Shown: positions 51,803 through 59,867, counted from the first letter of the stretch. The stretch is 60,713 nt of DNA from Pyrodictium sp. (GCA_015662475.1 DQUB01000055.1:1-60713); one strand, 5' to 3'. Numbers and translations: made by a program. Notes: generated by a model from the sequence alone, not told the origin.

Positions 51803-52702
51803 CTATCCCCTCGAAAGCTTTAACCACACCTTGTAGAGGTAAGACTCTTTGCTCTTGGCTGGATAGAAGAGGGGTTGACCATATTTGTCAATGCCGTATT
51901 GGCCTATAAGCTCTTGGTTGTTGTATATGAAATCGGCAAATAGTTCAGCATATCTACGCTCTTCGCCAGTACACGACTTTACTATGTAGATGCTATAGAT
52001 GTTTATGAGTTCTGTATCGTTTGAGTATAAGATTTCGAGATTTGGTAGTCTACCATCCCTCTTCAGCTTAAGATACGTTCCTATATCGCTAAGAGTGTAG
52101 GCTTTAAGCTCATTAGCTATAATCAAGGTTTGGGCCATGCCTGCACCGCTTTCCCTATACCAGGGTTTGCCTCGCGGATCTAGGCCAGCAAGACTCCATA
52201 TCGACATTTCCCTAACATGTGTTCCAGAATAATCTCCACGACTAACAAACATCGCTTTTCCCTGCTCTCCTGCAGCATAGATCTTCATGAAAACCTCAAC
52301 AACATTACCTGAACCTCTCACTCTTGCAGGATCATCTTGAGGTCCCACTACTACAAAGAAGTTGTAAGCTATAATCCTATGCTGCTCTAGAACCCCCTTT
52401 TCAACATATTCTCTTTCAAGGCTTGGAGCGTGGACAAATACCATGCACGCATCTCCTTTAGCAGCTCTTTTCAGTGCTTCACCACTACCAACAGCTATAA
52501 AGTCAATCCTTACATTCACATTTGGGTATTGTCTGTAGAATTGCTCGGCTAAATAGTCTAGCAAACCAGTTGCATACAAGCTTGTAGTTGTTGCTACACG
52601 AACTCTAACAAGCTTATCAGATTGCATGTATAAAAATACGTTCACAGCAACTATAATAGCAGCAACAGCGACGAGAGCAATTAAATATTTGGATCTTTTC
52701 AC
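51803..52702 (-). CDS. tupA: Tungstate-type substrate-binding lipoprotein or anchored protein TupA
   Basis: A 299-residue binding protein with an N-terminal membrane anchor (about 6-27). The mature part has VRVATTTSLYATGLLDYL, VGSGEALKRAAKGDACMVFVHAPSLE and RIIAYNFFVVVGPQDDPARVRGSGN, then GTH and GMAQTLIIANELKAYTLSDIGTYL, which together are typical of TupA tungstate receptors. Tungsten is needed by crenarchaeal aldehyde:ferredoxin oxidoreductases, so specific uptake is plausible; molybdate is possible too. It is the first gene of the operon, divergent from the regulator. Confidence 0.88.
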   Translation of the reverse strand: MKRSKYLIALVAVAAIIVAVNVFLYMQSDKLVRVRVATTTSLYATGLLDYLAEQFYRQYPNVNVRIDFIAVGSGEALKRAAKGDACMVFVHAPSLEREYVEKGVLEQHRIIAYNFFVVVGPQDDPARVRGSGNVVEVFMKIYAAGEQGKAMFVSRGDYSGTHVREMSIWSLAGLDPRGKPWYRESGAGMAQTLIIANELKAYTLSDIGTYLKLKRDGRLPNLEILYSNDTELINIYSIYIVKSCTGEERRYAELFADFIYNNQELIGQYGIDKYGQPLFYPAKSKESYLYKVWLKLSRG

Positions 52703-52714
52703 CTTCCTACACCT

Positions 52715-52727
52715 CAGACTAAGTCTG
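52715..52727. repeat. 13-bp inverted repeat in the tupA leader
   Basis: CAGACT (52715-52720), one base, AGTCTG (52722-52727): an exact inverted repeat 13 bases upstream of the tupA start. It may be an additional regulator site or an RNA hairpin. Confidence 0.4.
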
Positions 52728-52762
52728 TGCCCAAAACTAGTTAGCTATGCATCCGACAACTA

Positions 52763-52796
52763 TTTATCTGTTATCCGAAGTCGGATAACGGATAAA
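52763..52796. promoter_or_regulatory. Palindromic operator of the tupABC / ModE-like regulator pair
   Basis: Arms TTTATCTGTTATCCGA (52763-52778) and TCGGATAACGGATAAA (52781-52796) are reverse complements with one mismatch in 16, around a 2-base centre AG. Each right/left arm contains a tandem of the unit TTATCCG / CGGATAA. A further half-site ATCCGAC lies at 52751-52757. The site sits between the divergent tupA and ModE-like genes, near the likely TATA boxes (GATAAATAG-type on the minus strand, AATTTTAA near 52831 on the plus strand), so binding would block both promoters. Confidence 0.7.
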
Positions 52797-52861
52797 CTCG
52801 CCCATAGGCAGTTTGAAGGATTCTAGAGGGTATCGAAATTTTAACCTTAGCTCCTCATATA

Positions 52862-53944
52862 ATGGTTAATGGTGTAAGATTGTGGAAACAAGGTTTGCGT
52901 TTTAGAGAGAAGTTGGAGATGGTGATAGGAAACCAAGTTGTCCTAGATGATAGAATAGCGTTGTTATTGAAGCTTATCGATAGAAAAGGTTCTCTGTTGC
53001 GTGCTGCTAAAGCTGTTGGCATGTCATATTCTAGAGCTTGGGAAGCAGTAGCCCGTATTGAAAGATTGTTGGGTGTGAAGATTGTAGAAAGCCAGCGTGG
53101 TGGTAGTAGAGGTGGAGGTAGTAGGTTGACGGAGGAAGGTAGGAAGCTTGTAGAGTTGTTTGAGAAAGAGTATAGGCGTAGGTTTAAACGTCAACTTGAA
53201 GATCTTGGAATGGAGGCAAACGTTGTTGAAGATCTGATCTATGCTGGCAGCCACGACATACTCTTAGAAAGAGTGTTTGGCTTGCTTTCCGAAAAGGGTG
53301 TTAAGGTTGAGGTAAACTGGATAGGTTCTATGCGTGGTCTAGCTGCTGTATTGTTAGAGGAAGTAGACGTTGCCGGCATACACATCTATGATCCTTTCGA
53401 AGACCACTATAATCTCCCAATACTTGAGAGAATGGGTGCATCATCAAGCTTAGCTATAATCTGCGGCTATAAGAGGCTTATAGGTGTAGCAAGTAGGGCA
53501 AAGATGTCACTGGAAGAAGCTCTTGAAGGTTTGGTTGAAGGGAGATTCACACTAGCAAACCGACTATGGGGGTCAGGAACAAGAATGTTGTTGGAAACTC
53601 TTCTCATGCAGTGGGCTAGAAAGAGAAGAGTCGATCTACGAGAGTTACGCAACCAAATAAAGGGGTATGTGAAAGAAGTAGAAACACATCTTGAAGCAGC
53701 AAGTCTTGTTGCAAGCGGAAAAGCTGATCTTTGCATAACAATAGAACCTGTAGCCAAACTCTACAACCTACACTTTACACCTGTAAAATGGGAGTATTTC
53801 GACTTTGTAATACCCAAGAGGAAATTGGAGAAGAAACCTGTAAGACTATTCATAGATGTGTTGAAAAGCAATTGGTTTAAAGAACTTGTAGAGGGTGCAG
53901 AGGGTTACGAGCCTAGAGAATGCCTCGGATCCATACTAAACTAA
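52862..53944 (+). CDS. ModE-like regulator with periplasmic-binding-type domain
   Basis: A 360-residue protein. Residues about 25-90 form a ModE/LysR-like winged helix (LIDRKGSLLRAAKAVGMSYSRAWEAVARIERLLG) with a Gly-rich wing. Residues 125-345 make a type-2 binding-protein-like domain (AGSHDILLERVF, NWIGSMRGLAAVL, VAGIHIYDP, NRLWGSGTRMLLETLL) as in the PF12727 group. The classic TOBE ligand domains of ModE are absent, so ligand sensing would be by the binding-protein fold. Divergent to tupABC across the palindromic operator, it should be the tungstate or molybdate sensor. Confidence 0.85.
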   Translation: MVNGVRLWKQGLRFREKLEMVIGNQVVLDDRIALLLKLIDRKGSLLRAAKAVGMSYSRAWEAVARIERLLGVKIVESQRGGSRGGGSRLTEEGRKLVELFEKEYRRRFKRQLEDLGMEANVVEDLIYAGSHDILLERVFGLLSEKGVKVEVNWIGSMRGLAAVLLEEVDVAGIHIYDPFEDHYNLPILERMGASSSLAIICGYKRLIGVASRAKMSLEEALEGLVEGRFTLANRLWGSGTRMLLETLLMQWARKRRVDLRELRNQIKGYVKEVETHLEAASLVASGKADLCITIEPVAKLYNLHFTPVKWEYFDFVIPKRKLEKKPVRLFIDVLKSNWFKELVEGAEGYEPRECLGSILN

Positions 53945-54006
53945 ATTTGATAGAGTCTTGGAAAAATAGACGTTGATTTTGATGGTTAGGGAATGTAATT
54001 CTGTGG

Positions 54007-54081
<75 letters not shown>

Positions 54082-54086
54082 ACCCA

Positions 54087-54791
54087 TCACTTCTTCCATG
54101 CACGATAGGCTGCCTCAACCATCTCTCTAATCTTCTCTTCTGGGTTTTTAGCCTTCATTATTGCAGAGGCTACTAGTACTCCTGCTGCACCTAGTTTTAT
54201 TGCTACTTCTACATCTTCACCTTGGCTTATACCTGCTCCAGCCAATACTGGGATGTCAGGGTTTACTCGGTGCACGGTTTTGATAGTATTTACGATTATT
54301 TCTGGTCTAGCTTTAGAGACAGGAATACCTGTGCCTATGAGCTCTGGTGGTTCTATTGCAATGTATGTTGGTGATATAACGGCTATGGCAGCTGCAACGG
54401 AGGGTGTGTCTGCACATACAAGTGTTTCCATGCCCAATGTCATTGCTTTCTGGACTAGCCAATCTATATCGCTCACTTTCAAACGATGCTCGCTATGGTT
54501 TAGAAGTGTGCCTTTAGCTCCAGCAGCCTTGATAGCCTCTAAGGGTATGTATCCGGTATGAGCGCCTGGTTCTACAGGATCAGCATGCTGTGCATAGACT
54601 TTAACGTTTTCGACAACTTCCGATACTCGTACAAGCTCTGTAGCAGGTACAGCAAGAATTATTGATACAGCTTCACCATACTCTCCAGCAATCTTGTCAG
54701 CAGCCAAAGCAATAGCTAAGCCTTTGTCGGCAAAAGCTGTTGGATAAACTTTATAGTTTATGGCGAGTATGGGAGCTGTTTCTGAACTCAT
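54087..54791 (-). CDS. tpiA: Triosephosphate isomerase
   Basis: A 234-residue archaeal-type TIM barrel, shorter than bacterial TIMs (about 250) as expected for archaea. ILAINYKVYP holds the N/K of the active site, NHSEHR the catalytic His, AIEPPELIGTG the catalytic Glu loop, and GAGISQGEDV and GVLVASAI the phosphate site. It interconverts DHAP and glyceraldehyde-3-P. It is 77 bases downstream of the FBP aldolase/phosphatase gene on the same strand, so adjacent steps are coded together. Confidence 0.96.
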   Translation of the reverse strand: MSSETAPILAINYKVYPTAFADKGLAIALAADKIAGEYGEAVSIILAVPATELVRVSEVVENVKVYAQHADPVEPGAHTGYIPLEAIKAAGAKGTLLNHSEHRLKVSDIDWLVQKAMTLGMETLVCADTPSVAAAIAVISPTYIAIEPPELIGTGIPVSKARPEIIVNTIKTVHRVNPDIPVLAGAGISQGEDVEVAIKLGAAGVLVASAIMKAKNPEEKIREMVEAAYRAWKK

Positions 54792-54868
54792 GACTCTACG
54801 CCATGAGGTAATTAGGGTAGGATTTTGGGAACCTTTTAGAGTTTAAAGAAAATGGGTGTTGATTTAGG

Positions 54869-56029
54869 CTATTCGCTGTGAGAACTAGGCTTCTTCACAT
54901 GTACCTTGTATCTCCTTTCCTCCTTCACAAACCTATTTTGCAGCTTCTCTAGCACTTGTGGTAGTGTTGTATACTCCATCTCTTCTGGGCCTAGACGATG
55001 TGGCATGAATGGCCCGTGTCTTCTAATGTAGTCTGCTACTTGTTGAGCTAATCTTCTTGTCTCGTCAAAGGCTGGATCGTCGAATAGGTCTACTGGGCCT
55101 ATCAATCTACCCTTTGACACTTGGAAGCCTAGAGCTACTATCCTAGGTGGTCCGTCGAAACGTGTACACTTGGCATCTCGAAGTCCGACGGGCATTAGTG
55201 GGCCGAAGTGGCTACCTCTCATCCATCCAGCAACTAGATGTGGAAATGCAAAGGGTTCTAGTATTTCGCCGATAGCTGGAAAGCCTGATTGTGCTCTGAC
55301 AATTGCTACTGGATCATCTTTGCCCACATATCTGCCAGCGATCAGATTCAACCTCTCAACACTTACTACAGCTGCTATTTCGTTGTCTGACTTCCTATAA
55401 ACCCTCCTTATGATGTAGCGTCCTTGTGTGCCGATTAGTGCTAGTATATCGTACATTTCTTCCGGCGCGTTTAAAACAACGTAGCGTCCTTCATACACAT
55501 CATATATCTCGAATTTGAATCCATCATGTAGTCTTGGGTCAATCACCAAACCTGCAGTGTTGAATGGATCTGCAAATATTCTGAAGAGTGGTAGGTTGAA
55601 TGCACCTGGCTCTGTCTTGTCAGCCATGAATATGACTATTGGCTCGCTTGGCCTTTCAACAATCTCCATTTCTGCAACGCCGGGACCAAGACCTCGGACG
55701 TTGCCGGAAAACGCTTCAGCTAATAGGTCTTGGCCAGCTGCATACAGACCAAGCTCTCTAGCAACTTCGGCAGCTTTCTTGAAAGCTTCCCAAGCAAGTT
55801 CGTGAATCTCTGGACTATCAACACCTTTTCTATGCGTCATTATCAACTCTAAATCGTCGCCTACATGTGTCACGTAAAAGTCTATGATTAGACCTTTTCT
55901 TTTTGCTTCGGCTAGTATTTTTGCTGCTGCAGCCATTGTGTCTGGGTGAACCTTGTGGTGGCCAGCAATACTGCCAATATCGGCTTTAATTACGCTGATA
56001 GTCGTCTTTTCTTTCTCTTTCTCTGACAC
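54869..56029 (-). CDS. fbp: Fructose-1,6-bisphosphate aldolase/phosphatase
   Basis: A 386-residue bifunctional gluconeogenic enzyme of archaea. The N-terminal ISVIKADIGSIAGHHKVHPDT with the Asp/His metal-binding residues, FYVTHVGDDLELIMTHRKG, DKTEPGAFNLPLFRIF and HFGPLMPVGL segments fit the family. It converts DHAP and GAP to fructose-6-P without releasing FBP. It lies between ABCE1 and tpiA, in the same direction, and shares the gluconeogenic logic with tpiA and apgM. Confidence 0.96.
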   Translation of the reverse strand: MSEKEKEKTTISVIKADIGSIAGHHKVHPDTMAAAAKILAEAKRKGLIIDFYVTHVGDDLELIMTHRKGVDSPEIHELAWEAFKKAAEVARELGLYAAGQDLLAEAFSGNVRGLGPGVAEMEIVERPSEPIVIFMADKTEPGAFNLPLFRIFADPFNTAGLVIDPRLHDGFKFEIYDVYEGRYVVLNAPEEMYDILALIGTQGRYIIRRVYRKSDNEIAAVVSVERLNLIAGRYVGKDDPVAIVRAQSGFPAIGEILEPFAFPHLVAGWMRGSHFGPLMPVGLRDAKCTRFDGPPRIVALGFQVSKGRLIGPVDLFDDPAFDETRRLAQQVADYIRRHGPFMPHRLGPEEMEYTTLPQVLEKLQNRFVKEERRYKVHVKKPSSHSE

Positions 56030-56093
56030 GTTCTTACACCGGTAGAGTATGGTTAGGTTGGTTGAGAGTAGAAGAATTCTACGCTTTTCGCAA

Positions 56094-57911
56094 TTACTCA
56101 GCCTCTTTTTCGGAGGGTCTAGGAATGTAGTAGTATTGGCCTATCCTCTTCTGCAATCTGTCCAAATAGCTATCCTCCTTATTTATGCGCGGTCTTCCAG
56201 TCTCTGGATCCTTTCTTATAGTCACGCCAAGTTCTTTAAGGAACAAGTTCATAGCATCTTTAAGATTCATAGGCTTGCTCGCATAGCCCTCGAAACCAGG
56301 TTTACCTCTAAACACCATTATTCTACTAGCTAGATAGTCTTGAACTGCAATATCATGTTCAACAACAAGTGCTGCAACACCACGTGTTTCGGTAAGTCTT
56401 TTAATCGTTTTTGCAACAGCTAATCTCTCCTCCACATCAAGGTAGGCAGAAGGCTCGTCAAGAAGATATACATGAGCTTCTTTTGCTAATGTGTAAGCTA
56501 TGGCTACTTTTTGCAGCTCGCCGCCACTAAGCTCGTCAATTCTACGATCTAGTAATTTGTCGAGTCTTAGTCTCTTGACGAGTTCTACGTAGAGCCAACT
56601 TCCAGGTGTTAAGACGCTAGGATTGGCTTCGCGAAGCACATTTTCAACGGTCTTTTCCTCCCCAAAGAGCTCTGGTGACACATACTGTGGCTTATAGCTC
56701 ACCTTTAGATTCGGCAAGGGTTTCTCTACATCTCCTCTTTCTGGCTTCAATTCGCCAGCTAGTACACGTACAAATGTTGTTTTCCCTATACCATTGGGGC
56801 CTAAAATGCCTAGTACTTCGCCTTCGTATAGTTCGCCAGCTTCTACTTCAAGTTTGAAAGCGCCAAGTTTTACACTTAACTTTGACCAGCTAAGATACCT
56901 TTTACCGGTTACAGGCGTTGTGTCTGTGAGGGTCAACTGGTATCTTATTGGCTCGCTTCTTATCCTCATGTTCTCTGCAGGCAGGTAGCCGTTTAAGAAG
57001 TTGTTTATGCCTACTCTAACACCATATGGTTTAGAGGCAATACCATATGTGCCAGGCTCACCAAACATTATCACGACATAGTCTGAGAGGTAGTCGAGCA
57101 TAGCTATATCATGTTCAACAACTACTACGTAGCGGTTCTTGGGTATAAAGGAGCGAATAGCTCTTGCAACTCTCACTCTCTCACGAACATCTAGATAGCT
57201 TCCAGGCTCGTCGAAAAGGTATATGGTTGCATCTTTCGAAATAACAGCTGCAACAAGGAATTTTTGGAGTTCACCACCACTAAGCTTCCTAACATCTCTA
57301 TCCCAGAGAGCATTTAGTCCTAAAAACTTGGCAACATCTTTAACAACTCCACGCTCATCAGCAATCTCTAAGAGTTTGCCAACAGGACCTTTAATCTTGC
57401 GTGGTACTAGGTCTACATATTGTATCTTATGTGCAGCTCTAATTTTTCCATCAGCAAGCTTTTTGAAGTAGGTTTGAATTTCGCTACCTCTAAACCTCCT
57501 TATAATCTCGTCCCAAGAAGGCTCACGTTCAAGCCCAAGGTTTGGCTTCATTTCGCCAGCGAGAATCCTTATCGCTGTCGTTTTACCAGTACCATTCTTG
57601 CCTATTATACCAAGTATGCTACCCTCTCTAGGTATTGGAAGCCCATAAAGTTTAAAGCCGTTTGGACCATATCGGTGAACAAGACTCTTTTCCAGTTCAT
57701 CAGGCAAATTGACTATCGAAATTGCCTTGAAGGGGCACTTCTTGACGCAAATACCACAACCAGTACACACCTCTTCATAGATTCTAGCTTTACCTCCAAC
57801 AATTTCAACAGCTTTGTTGCCAGTACGGTTTACGGGGCAAAACCTCGTACACTCTAGATTACACTTACTAGGCCTACAAAGCTCTCTATCAACAACTGCA
57901 ATACGCACCAT
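56094..57911 (-). CDS. Ribosome-recycling ATPase ABCE1 (Rli1)
   Basis: A 605-residue soluble twin-ABC ATPase. The N-terminal iron-sulfur domain has CRPSKCNLECTRFCP and CTGCGICVKKCPF. NBD1 shows Walker A GKNGTGKTTAIR, and signature KLSGGELQKFLVAAVI; NBD2 shows GPNGIGKTTFVR and ELSGGELQKVAIAYTL. It splits ribosomes after termination with aRF1. It is preceded by a gap with a palindrome and the Glu/Trp microprotein gene on the same strand, and followed by fbp 64 bases away. Confidence 0.97.
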   Translation of the reverse strand: MVRIAVVDRELCRPSKCNLECTRFCPVNRTGNKAVEIVGGKARIYEEVCTGCGICVKKCPFKAISIVNLPDELEKSLVHRYGPNGFKLYGLPIPREGSILGIIGKNGTGKTTAIRILAGEMKPNLGLEREPSWDEIIRRFRGSEIQTYFKKLADGKIRAAHKIQYVDLVPRKIKGPVGKLLEIADERGVVKDVAKFLGLNALWDRDVRKLSGGELQKFLVAAVISKDATIYLFDEPGSYLDVRERVRVARAIRSFIPKNRYVVVVEHDIAMLDYLSDYVVIMFGEPGTYGIASKPYGVRVGINNFLNGYLPAENMRIRSEPIRYQLTLTDTTPVTGKRYLSWSKLSVKLGAFKLEVEAGELYEGEVLGILGPNGIGKTTFVRVLAGELKPERGDVEKPLPNLKVSYKPQYVSPELFGEEKTVENVLREANPSVLTPGSWLYVELVKRLRLDKLLDRRIDELSGGELQKVAIAYTLAKEAHVYLLDEPSAYLDVEERLAVAKTIKRLTETRGVAALVVEHDIAVQDYLASRIMVFRGKPGFEGYASKPMNLKDAMNLFLKELGVTIRKDPETGRPRINKEDSYLDRLQKRIGQYYYIPRPSEKEAE

Positions 57912-58031
57912 ACTTTTCCCAAGCCTTTATGCTTCAAACTGGTAAGCGAGATAAATAGGGATATGACTAACGAGAATCTTGAGTATGAGGAGTGGTGACG
58001 GCACTGACACAAAAACTGTGATGAGGGACTA

Positions 58032-58045
58032 AGGTCGGCCGACCT
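58032..58045. repeat. Perfect 14-bp palindrome
   Basis: AGGTCGGCCGACCT at 58032-58045 is perfectly self-complementary and GC-rich, 1 base after the microprotein stop codon and upstream of ABCE1. It could be an operator for the ABCE1 gene or the stem of a terminator for the microprotein transcript. Confidence 0.45.
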
Positions 58046-58046
58046 A

Positions 58047-58151
58047 CTACCACTCCTCTTCCAACTCTTCAAATTCCTCTTCTTCCTCTTCCCACCACTC
58101 TTCTTCCTCCTCTTCCTCTTCCCACCATTCCTCCTCTTCTACAAAAGCCAC
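58047..58151 (-). CDS. 34-residue glutamate/tryptophan-rich microprotein
   Basis: A GTG-initiated frame encodes 34 residues, of which 23 are Glu and 5 Trp, in the pattern: short Ala-Phe-Val lead, then Glu4-Trp-Trp, Glu8-Trp-Trp, Glu6-Phe, Glu2-Leu, Glu3-Trp-stop. A textbook Shine-Dalgarno AGGAGGTG (58166-58159) precedes GTG by 7 bases, and codons for Glu mix GAA and GAG rather than a single-codon repeat, which argues against mere simple repeat DNA. Net charge near -23. It may be an acidic tail-like interaction protein or a DNA/ribosome mimic; no known family. It lies between the Cgi121-like gene and ABCE1 on the same strand. Confidence 0.7.
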   Translation of the reverse strand: MAFVEEEEWWEEEEEEEEWWEEEEEEFEELEEEW

Positions 58152-58158
58152 ACTAGCA

Positions 58159-58166
58159 CACCTCCT
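58159..58166 (-). promoter_or_regulatory. Strong Shine-Dalgarno site of the microprotein
   Basis: AGGAGGTG on the minus strand (58166-58159) is complementary to the 16S 3' end and is spaced 7 bases from the GTG at 58151. It decides the start, since the frame is closed by a TAG at 58169-58167. Confidence 0.75.
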
Positions 58167-58217
58167 CTAATCTCTAGCCTACCCTTGAGGTATTGTCTCT
58201 GGGGTGAAAAGTGTACC

Positions 58218-58709
58218 CTACAACCTACCAATACCAGCAAATGTAGCTGAACGAGTTAGAGCGTATCGTTCGAGTGATTGGCAGGATGAAGTTACTGCAT
58301 CGCTAAGTTCTACTCCAAACTCTTTCATAGCATCAATGTAGTTTTTCGCTTGTAGGCAAAGTGTTTTACTAGTCTTGCACTCAATATTTGTAGGTGGTTT
58401 GTCTCTGAAGACGGCTATTTGGATAGTATTGTAACTCTTTTCGGCTACTTCGGCAAGCTTGTTTATCTGGTGTATGCCGAAAAGAACGGCTAAAAAGCGG
58501 TATAATGGATTTTTTATCCGTTTTAGACGCCTATTAGTCTCTCCAAACAGTGTTGTTAGAAGAGCAGCTAGTGCCATATGGCGGATTGAAGCTCCAACCA
58601 TTGGCGCTTCGATGTTAAAGAGTGCATTTTCAAATGTAATGCTCCTATCGCAGCTTAATATCAATACAAAATACGTTTTATCTAGTAGCTCTAATTTGTA
58701 GTGCTTCAT
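58218..58709 (-). CDS. KEOPS subunit Cgi121-like protein
   Basis: About 163 residues from the ATG at 58709; a longer frame to 58766 overlaps the upstream gene fully. The core HMALAALLTTLFGETNRRLKRIKNPLYRFLAVLFGIHQINKLAEVA resembles the Cgi121 helix bundle (HL-x-A-x3-A ... E-x-L-x2-LSG-x2-QI-x2-A). Cgi121 binds tRNA 3' ends in the KEOPS complex that makes t6A. The match is moderate, and Kae1, Bud32 and Pcc1 are not in the window. It overlaps the upstream phosphoribosyltransferase gene by 32 bases. The position in a translation-linked cluster supports the call. Confidence 0.5.
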   Translation of the reverse strand: MKHYKLELLDKTYFVLILSCDRSITFENALFNIEAPMVGASIRHMALAALLTTLFGETNRRLKRIKNPLYRFLAVLFGIHQINKLAEVAEKSYNTIQIAVFRDKPPTNIECKTSKTLCLQAKNYIDAMKEFGVELSDAVTSSCQSLERYALTRSATFAGIGRL

Positions 58710-59286
58710 GCCTGATTCTAAGCATTCTACGCACTCGCTCAACAGTCTCACCACCAAGTTGAGCAACTTCCTCTATGTCCATACCCTTAGCAGATGTGAG
58801 CTCCTCGTAGGTTTCAGCTTTATCCCATGGGAATATTATCCAAGCATCAGTTTCCCAAGCATAGAAATCTGGTCTTATTATCGACCAAGGTTTAACGTAG
58901 ATGGTTGCTGTCTTAACCTGCTTAGGACCATATAGGCTGAGGAAGTCTTGAGCTACATTCAAAGTTTTTCCTGTATCTGCAACATCGTCTACAATTAACA
59001 CATTTTTGTCTCTTATGTCTACAACAAGCGGTTGTGTTACAACAGGCTTTTCTCCTGTCTCCCCAACACCTCTATAGAATTTTATTTCGAGAGCACCAAC
59101 ATTCGAAACACCAAGATAGTCTGAGAGAAGTCTAGCAGGAACCCAACCTCCACGCAATATGCCAACTATTACATCGACACGATAGCCACTTTTCACAATC
59201 TTTTCTGCTATGTTAAGACAGCCTTCCTCGATATCACGCCAGCTAACTGCAAGGAATTTAGTGGGCTTTGGACGTTGTGCACTCAA
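58678..59286 (-). CDS. Purine-type phosphoribosyltransferase
   Basis: A 202-residue PRTase. The PRPP-binding motif VLIVDDVADTGKTLNVA (about 96-112) and the glycine-rich VGILRGGWVPARLLSDYLG (about 41-59) are present, with an extended C-terminal part. The composition matches archaeal xanthine/hypoxanthine-type PRTases, but the base is not decided by motif. It lies 2 bases after the ubiquitin-like gene, on the same strand. Confidence 0.88.
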   Translation of the reverse strand: MSAQRPKPTKFLAVSWRDIEEGCLNIAEKIVKSGYRVDVIVGILRGGWVPARLLSDYLGVSNVGALEIKFYRGVGETGEKPVVTQPLVVDIRDKNVLIVDDVADTGKTLNVAQDFLSLYGPKQVKTATIYVKPWSIIRPDFYAWETDAWIIFPWDKAETYEELTSAKGMDIEEVAQLGGETVERVRRMLRIRHEALQIRATR

Positions 59287-59288
59287 AA

Positions 59289-59591
59289 CTAGCCCCCATG
59301 GAAGACCTGAATTATATCAACTTTGAGTTTATCCCCTAGCAACTCGTCTTTAGAATACACTCTATAGTCTCGACCATTTATGAAGATCAGGATTCCTGGT
59401 TTGGGTTTTGCGTTGTGGAAAATATGTGTAAGCCTACCAGCTAAGTGTAAGAGTAGCTTTTCTACAGTTAGTCTCTCCTCTACACTAAATACTAGCTTTG
59501 ATGTTTTAAGCTTAGCTGCTAGAGATCCTACAATTTCGACTTCAATAATCGTGTTACACTTATCCTGTTGAAATTGCTTGTTGATACTCAC
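59289..59591 (-). CDS. Ubiquitin-like beta-grasp protein ending Gly-Gly (Urm1/SAMP/MoaD-type)
   Basis: A 100-residue protein starting at GTG. ILIFINGRDYRVYSKDELL and KVDIIQVFHGG at the C-terminus form the beta-grasp pattern of MoaD/ThiS/Urm1/SAMP, with the essential terminal Gly-Gly that is adenylylated by an E1-like enzyme. Roles in sulfur transfer (tRNA thiolation, molybdopterin) or protein conjugation are possible. The start overlaps the eS17 end by 32 bases. No E1-like gene is in the window, while a JAMM protease is encoded at 12982. Confidence 0.85.
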   Translation of the reverse strand: MSINKQFQQDKCNTIIEVEIVGSLAAKLKTSKLVFSVEERLTVEKLLLHLAGRLTHIFHNAKPKPGILIFINGRDYRVYSKDELLGDKLKVDIIQVFHGG

Positions 59592-59829
59592 CAGCCTCCC
59601 TTCTCTTAGCCTCTTCGATCAATAGTTCAAGCTCGCCAGTACGTTTGTACAGTTTTACCAAACGTGTTACGTAACCTGCTATCTGGTTTCTCAGCTTTTT
59701 AGACTCTACCTCCAATAACATGCTAACAACACGCTTGTTGTGCTCAAAGTCTTCTGTGAAGAGGTCTGGGTACATTTCTAGAAGTTTTCTTGCAGTTCTC
59801 TTAACAAGACCAGGTCTTACTTTGCCCAT
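59560..59829 (-). CDS. rps17e: 30S ribosomal protein eS17
   Basis: Eighty-nine residues from the ATG at 59829 (MGKVRPGLVKRTARKLL). The family blocks YPDLFTEDFEHNKRVVSMLLEVESKKLRNQIAGYVTRLVK are intact. A longer frame to 59988 lacks homology and overlaps the divergent thermosome start. The C-terminal tail (about 67-89) is longer than in most archaeal eS17. GGGAG seven bases before the ATG acts as Shine-Dalgarno. It leads a minus-strand cluster of six genes. Confidence 0.93.
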   Translation of the reverse strand: MGKVRPGLVKRTARKLLEMYPDLFTEDFEHNKRVVSMLLEVESKKLRNQIAGYVTRLVKLYKRTGELELLIEEAKRREAGEYQQAISTG

Positions 59830-59867
59830 TACTAGCTCCCACGTAGCGTAGTTTGATACAGTAACCT

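Noticed and set aside
57961..58046. Possible C/D sRNA with GTGATGA near 58019 and CTGA near 58003
   Set aside because: The CTGA precedes the C-like box by about ten bases and no CTGA follows within guide distance, so a C-guide-D order cannot be made.
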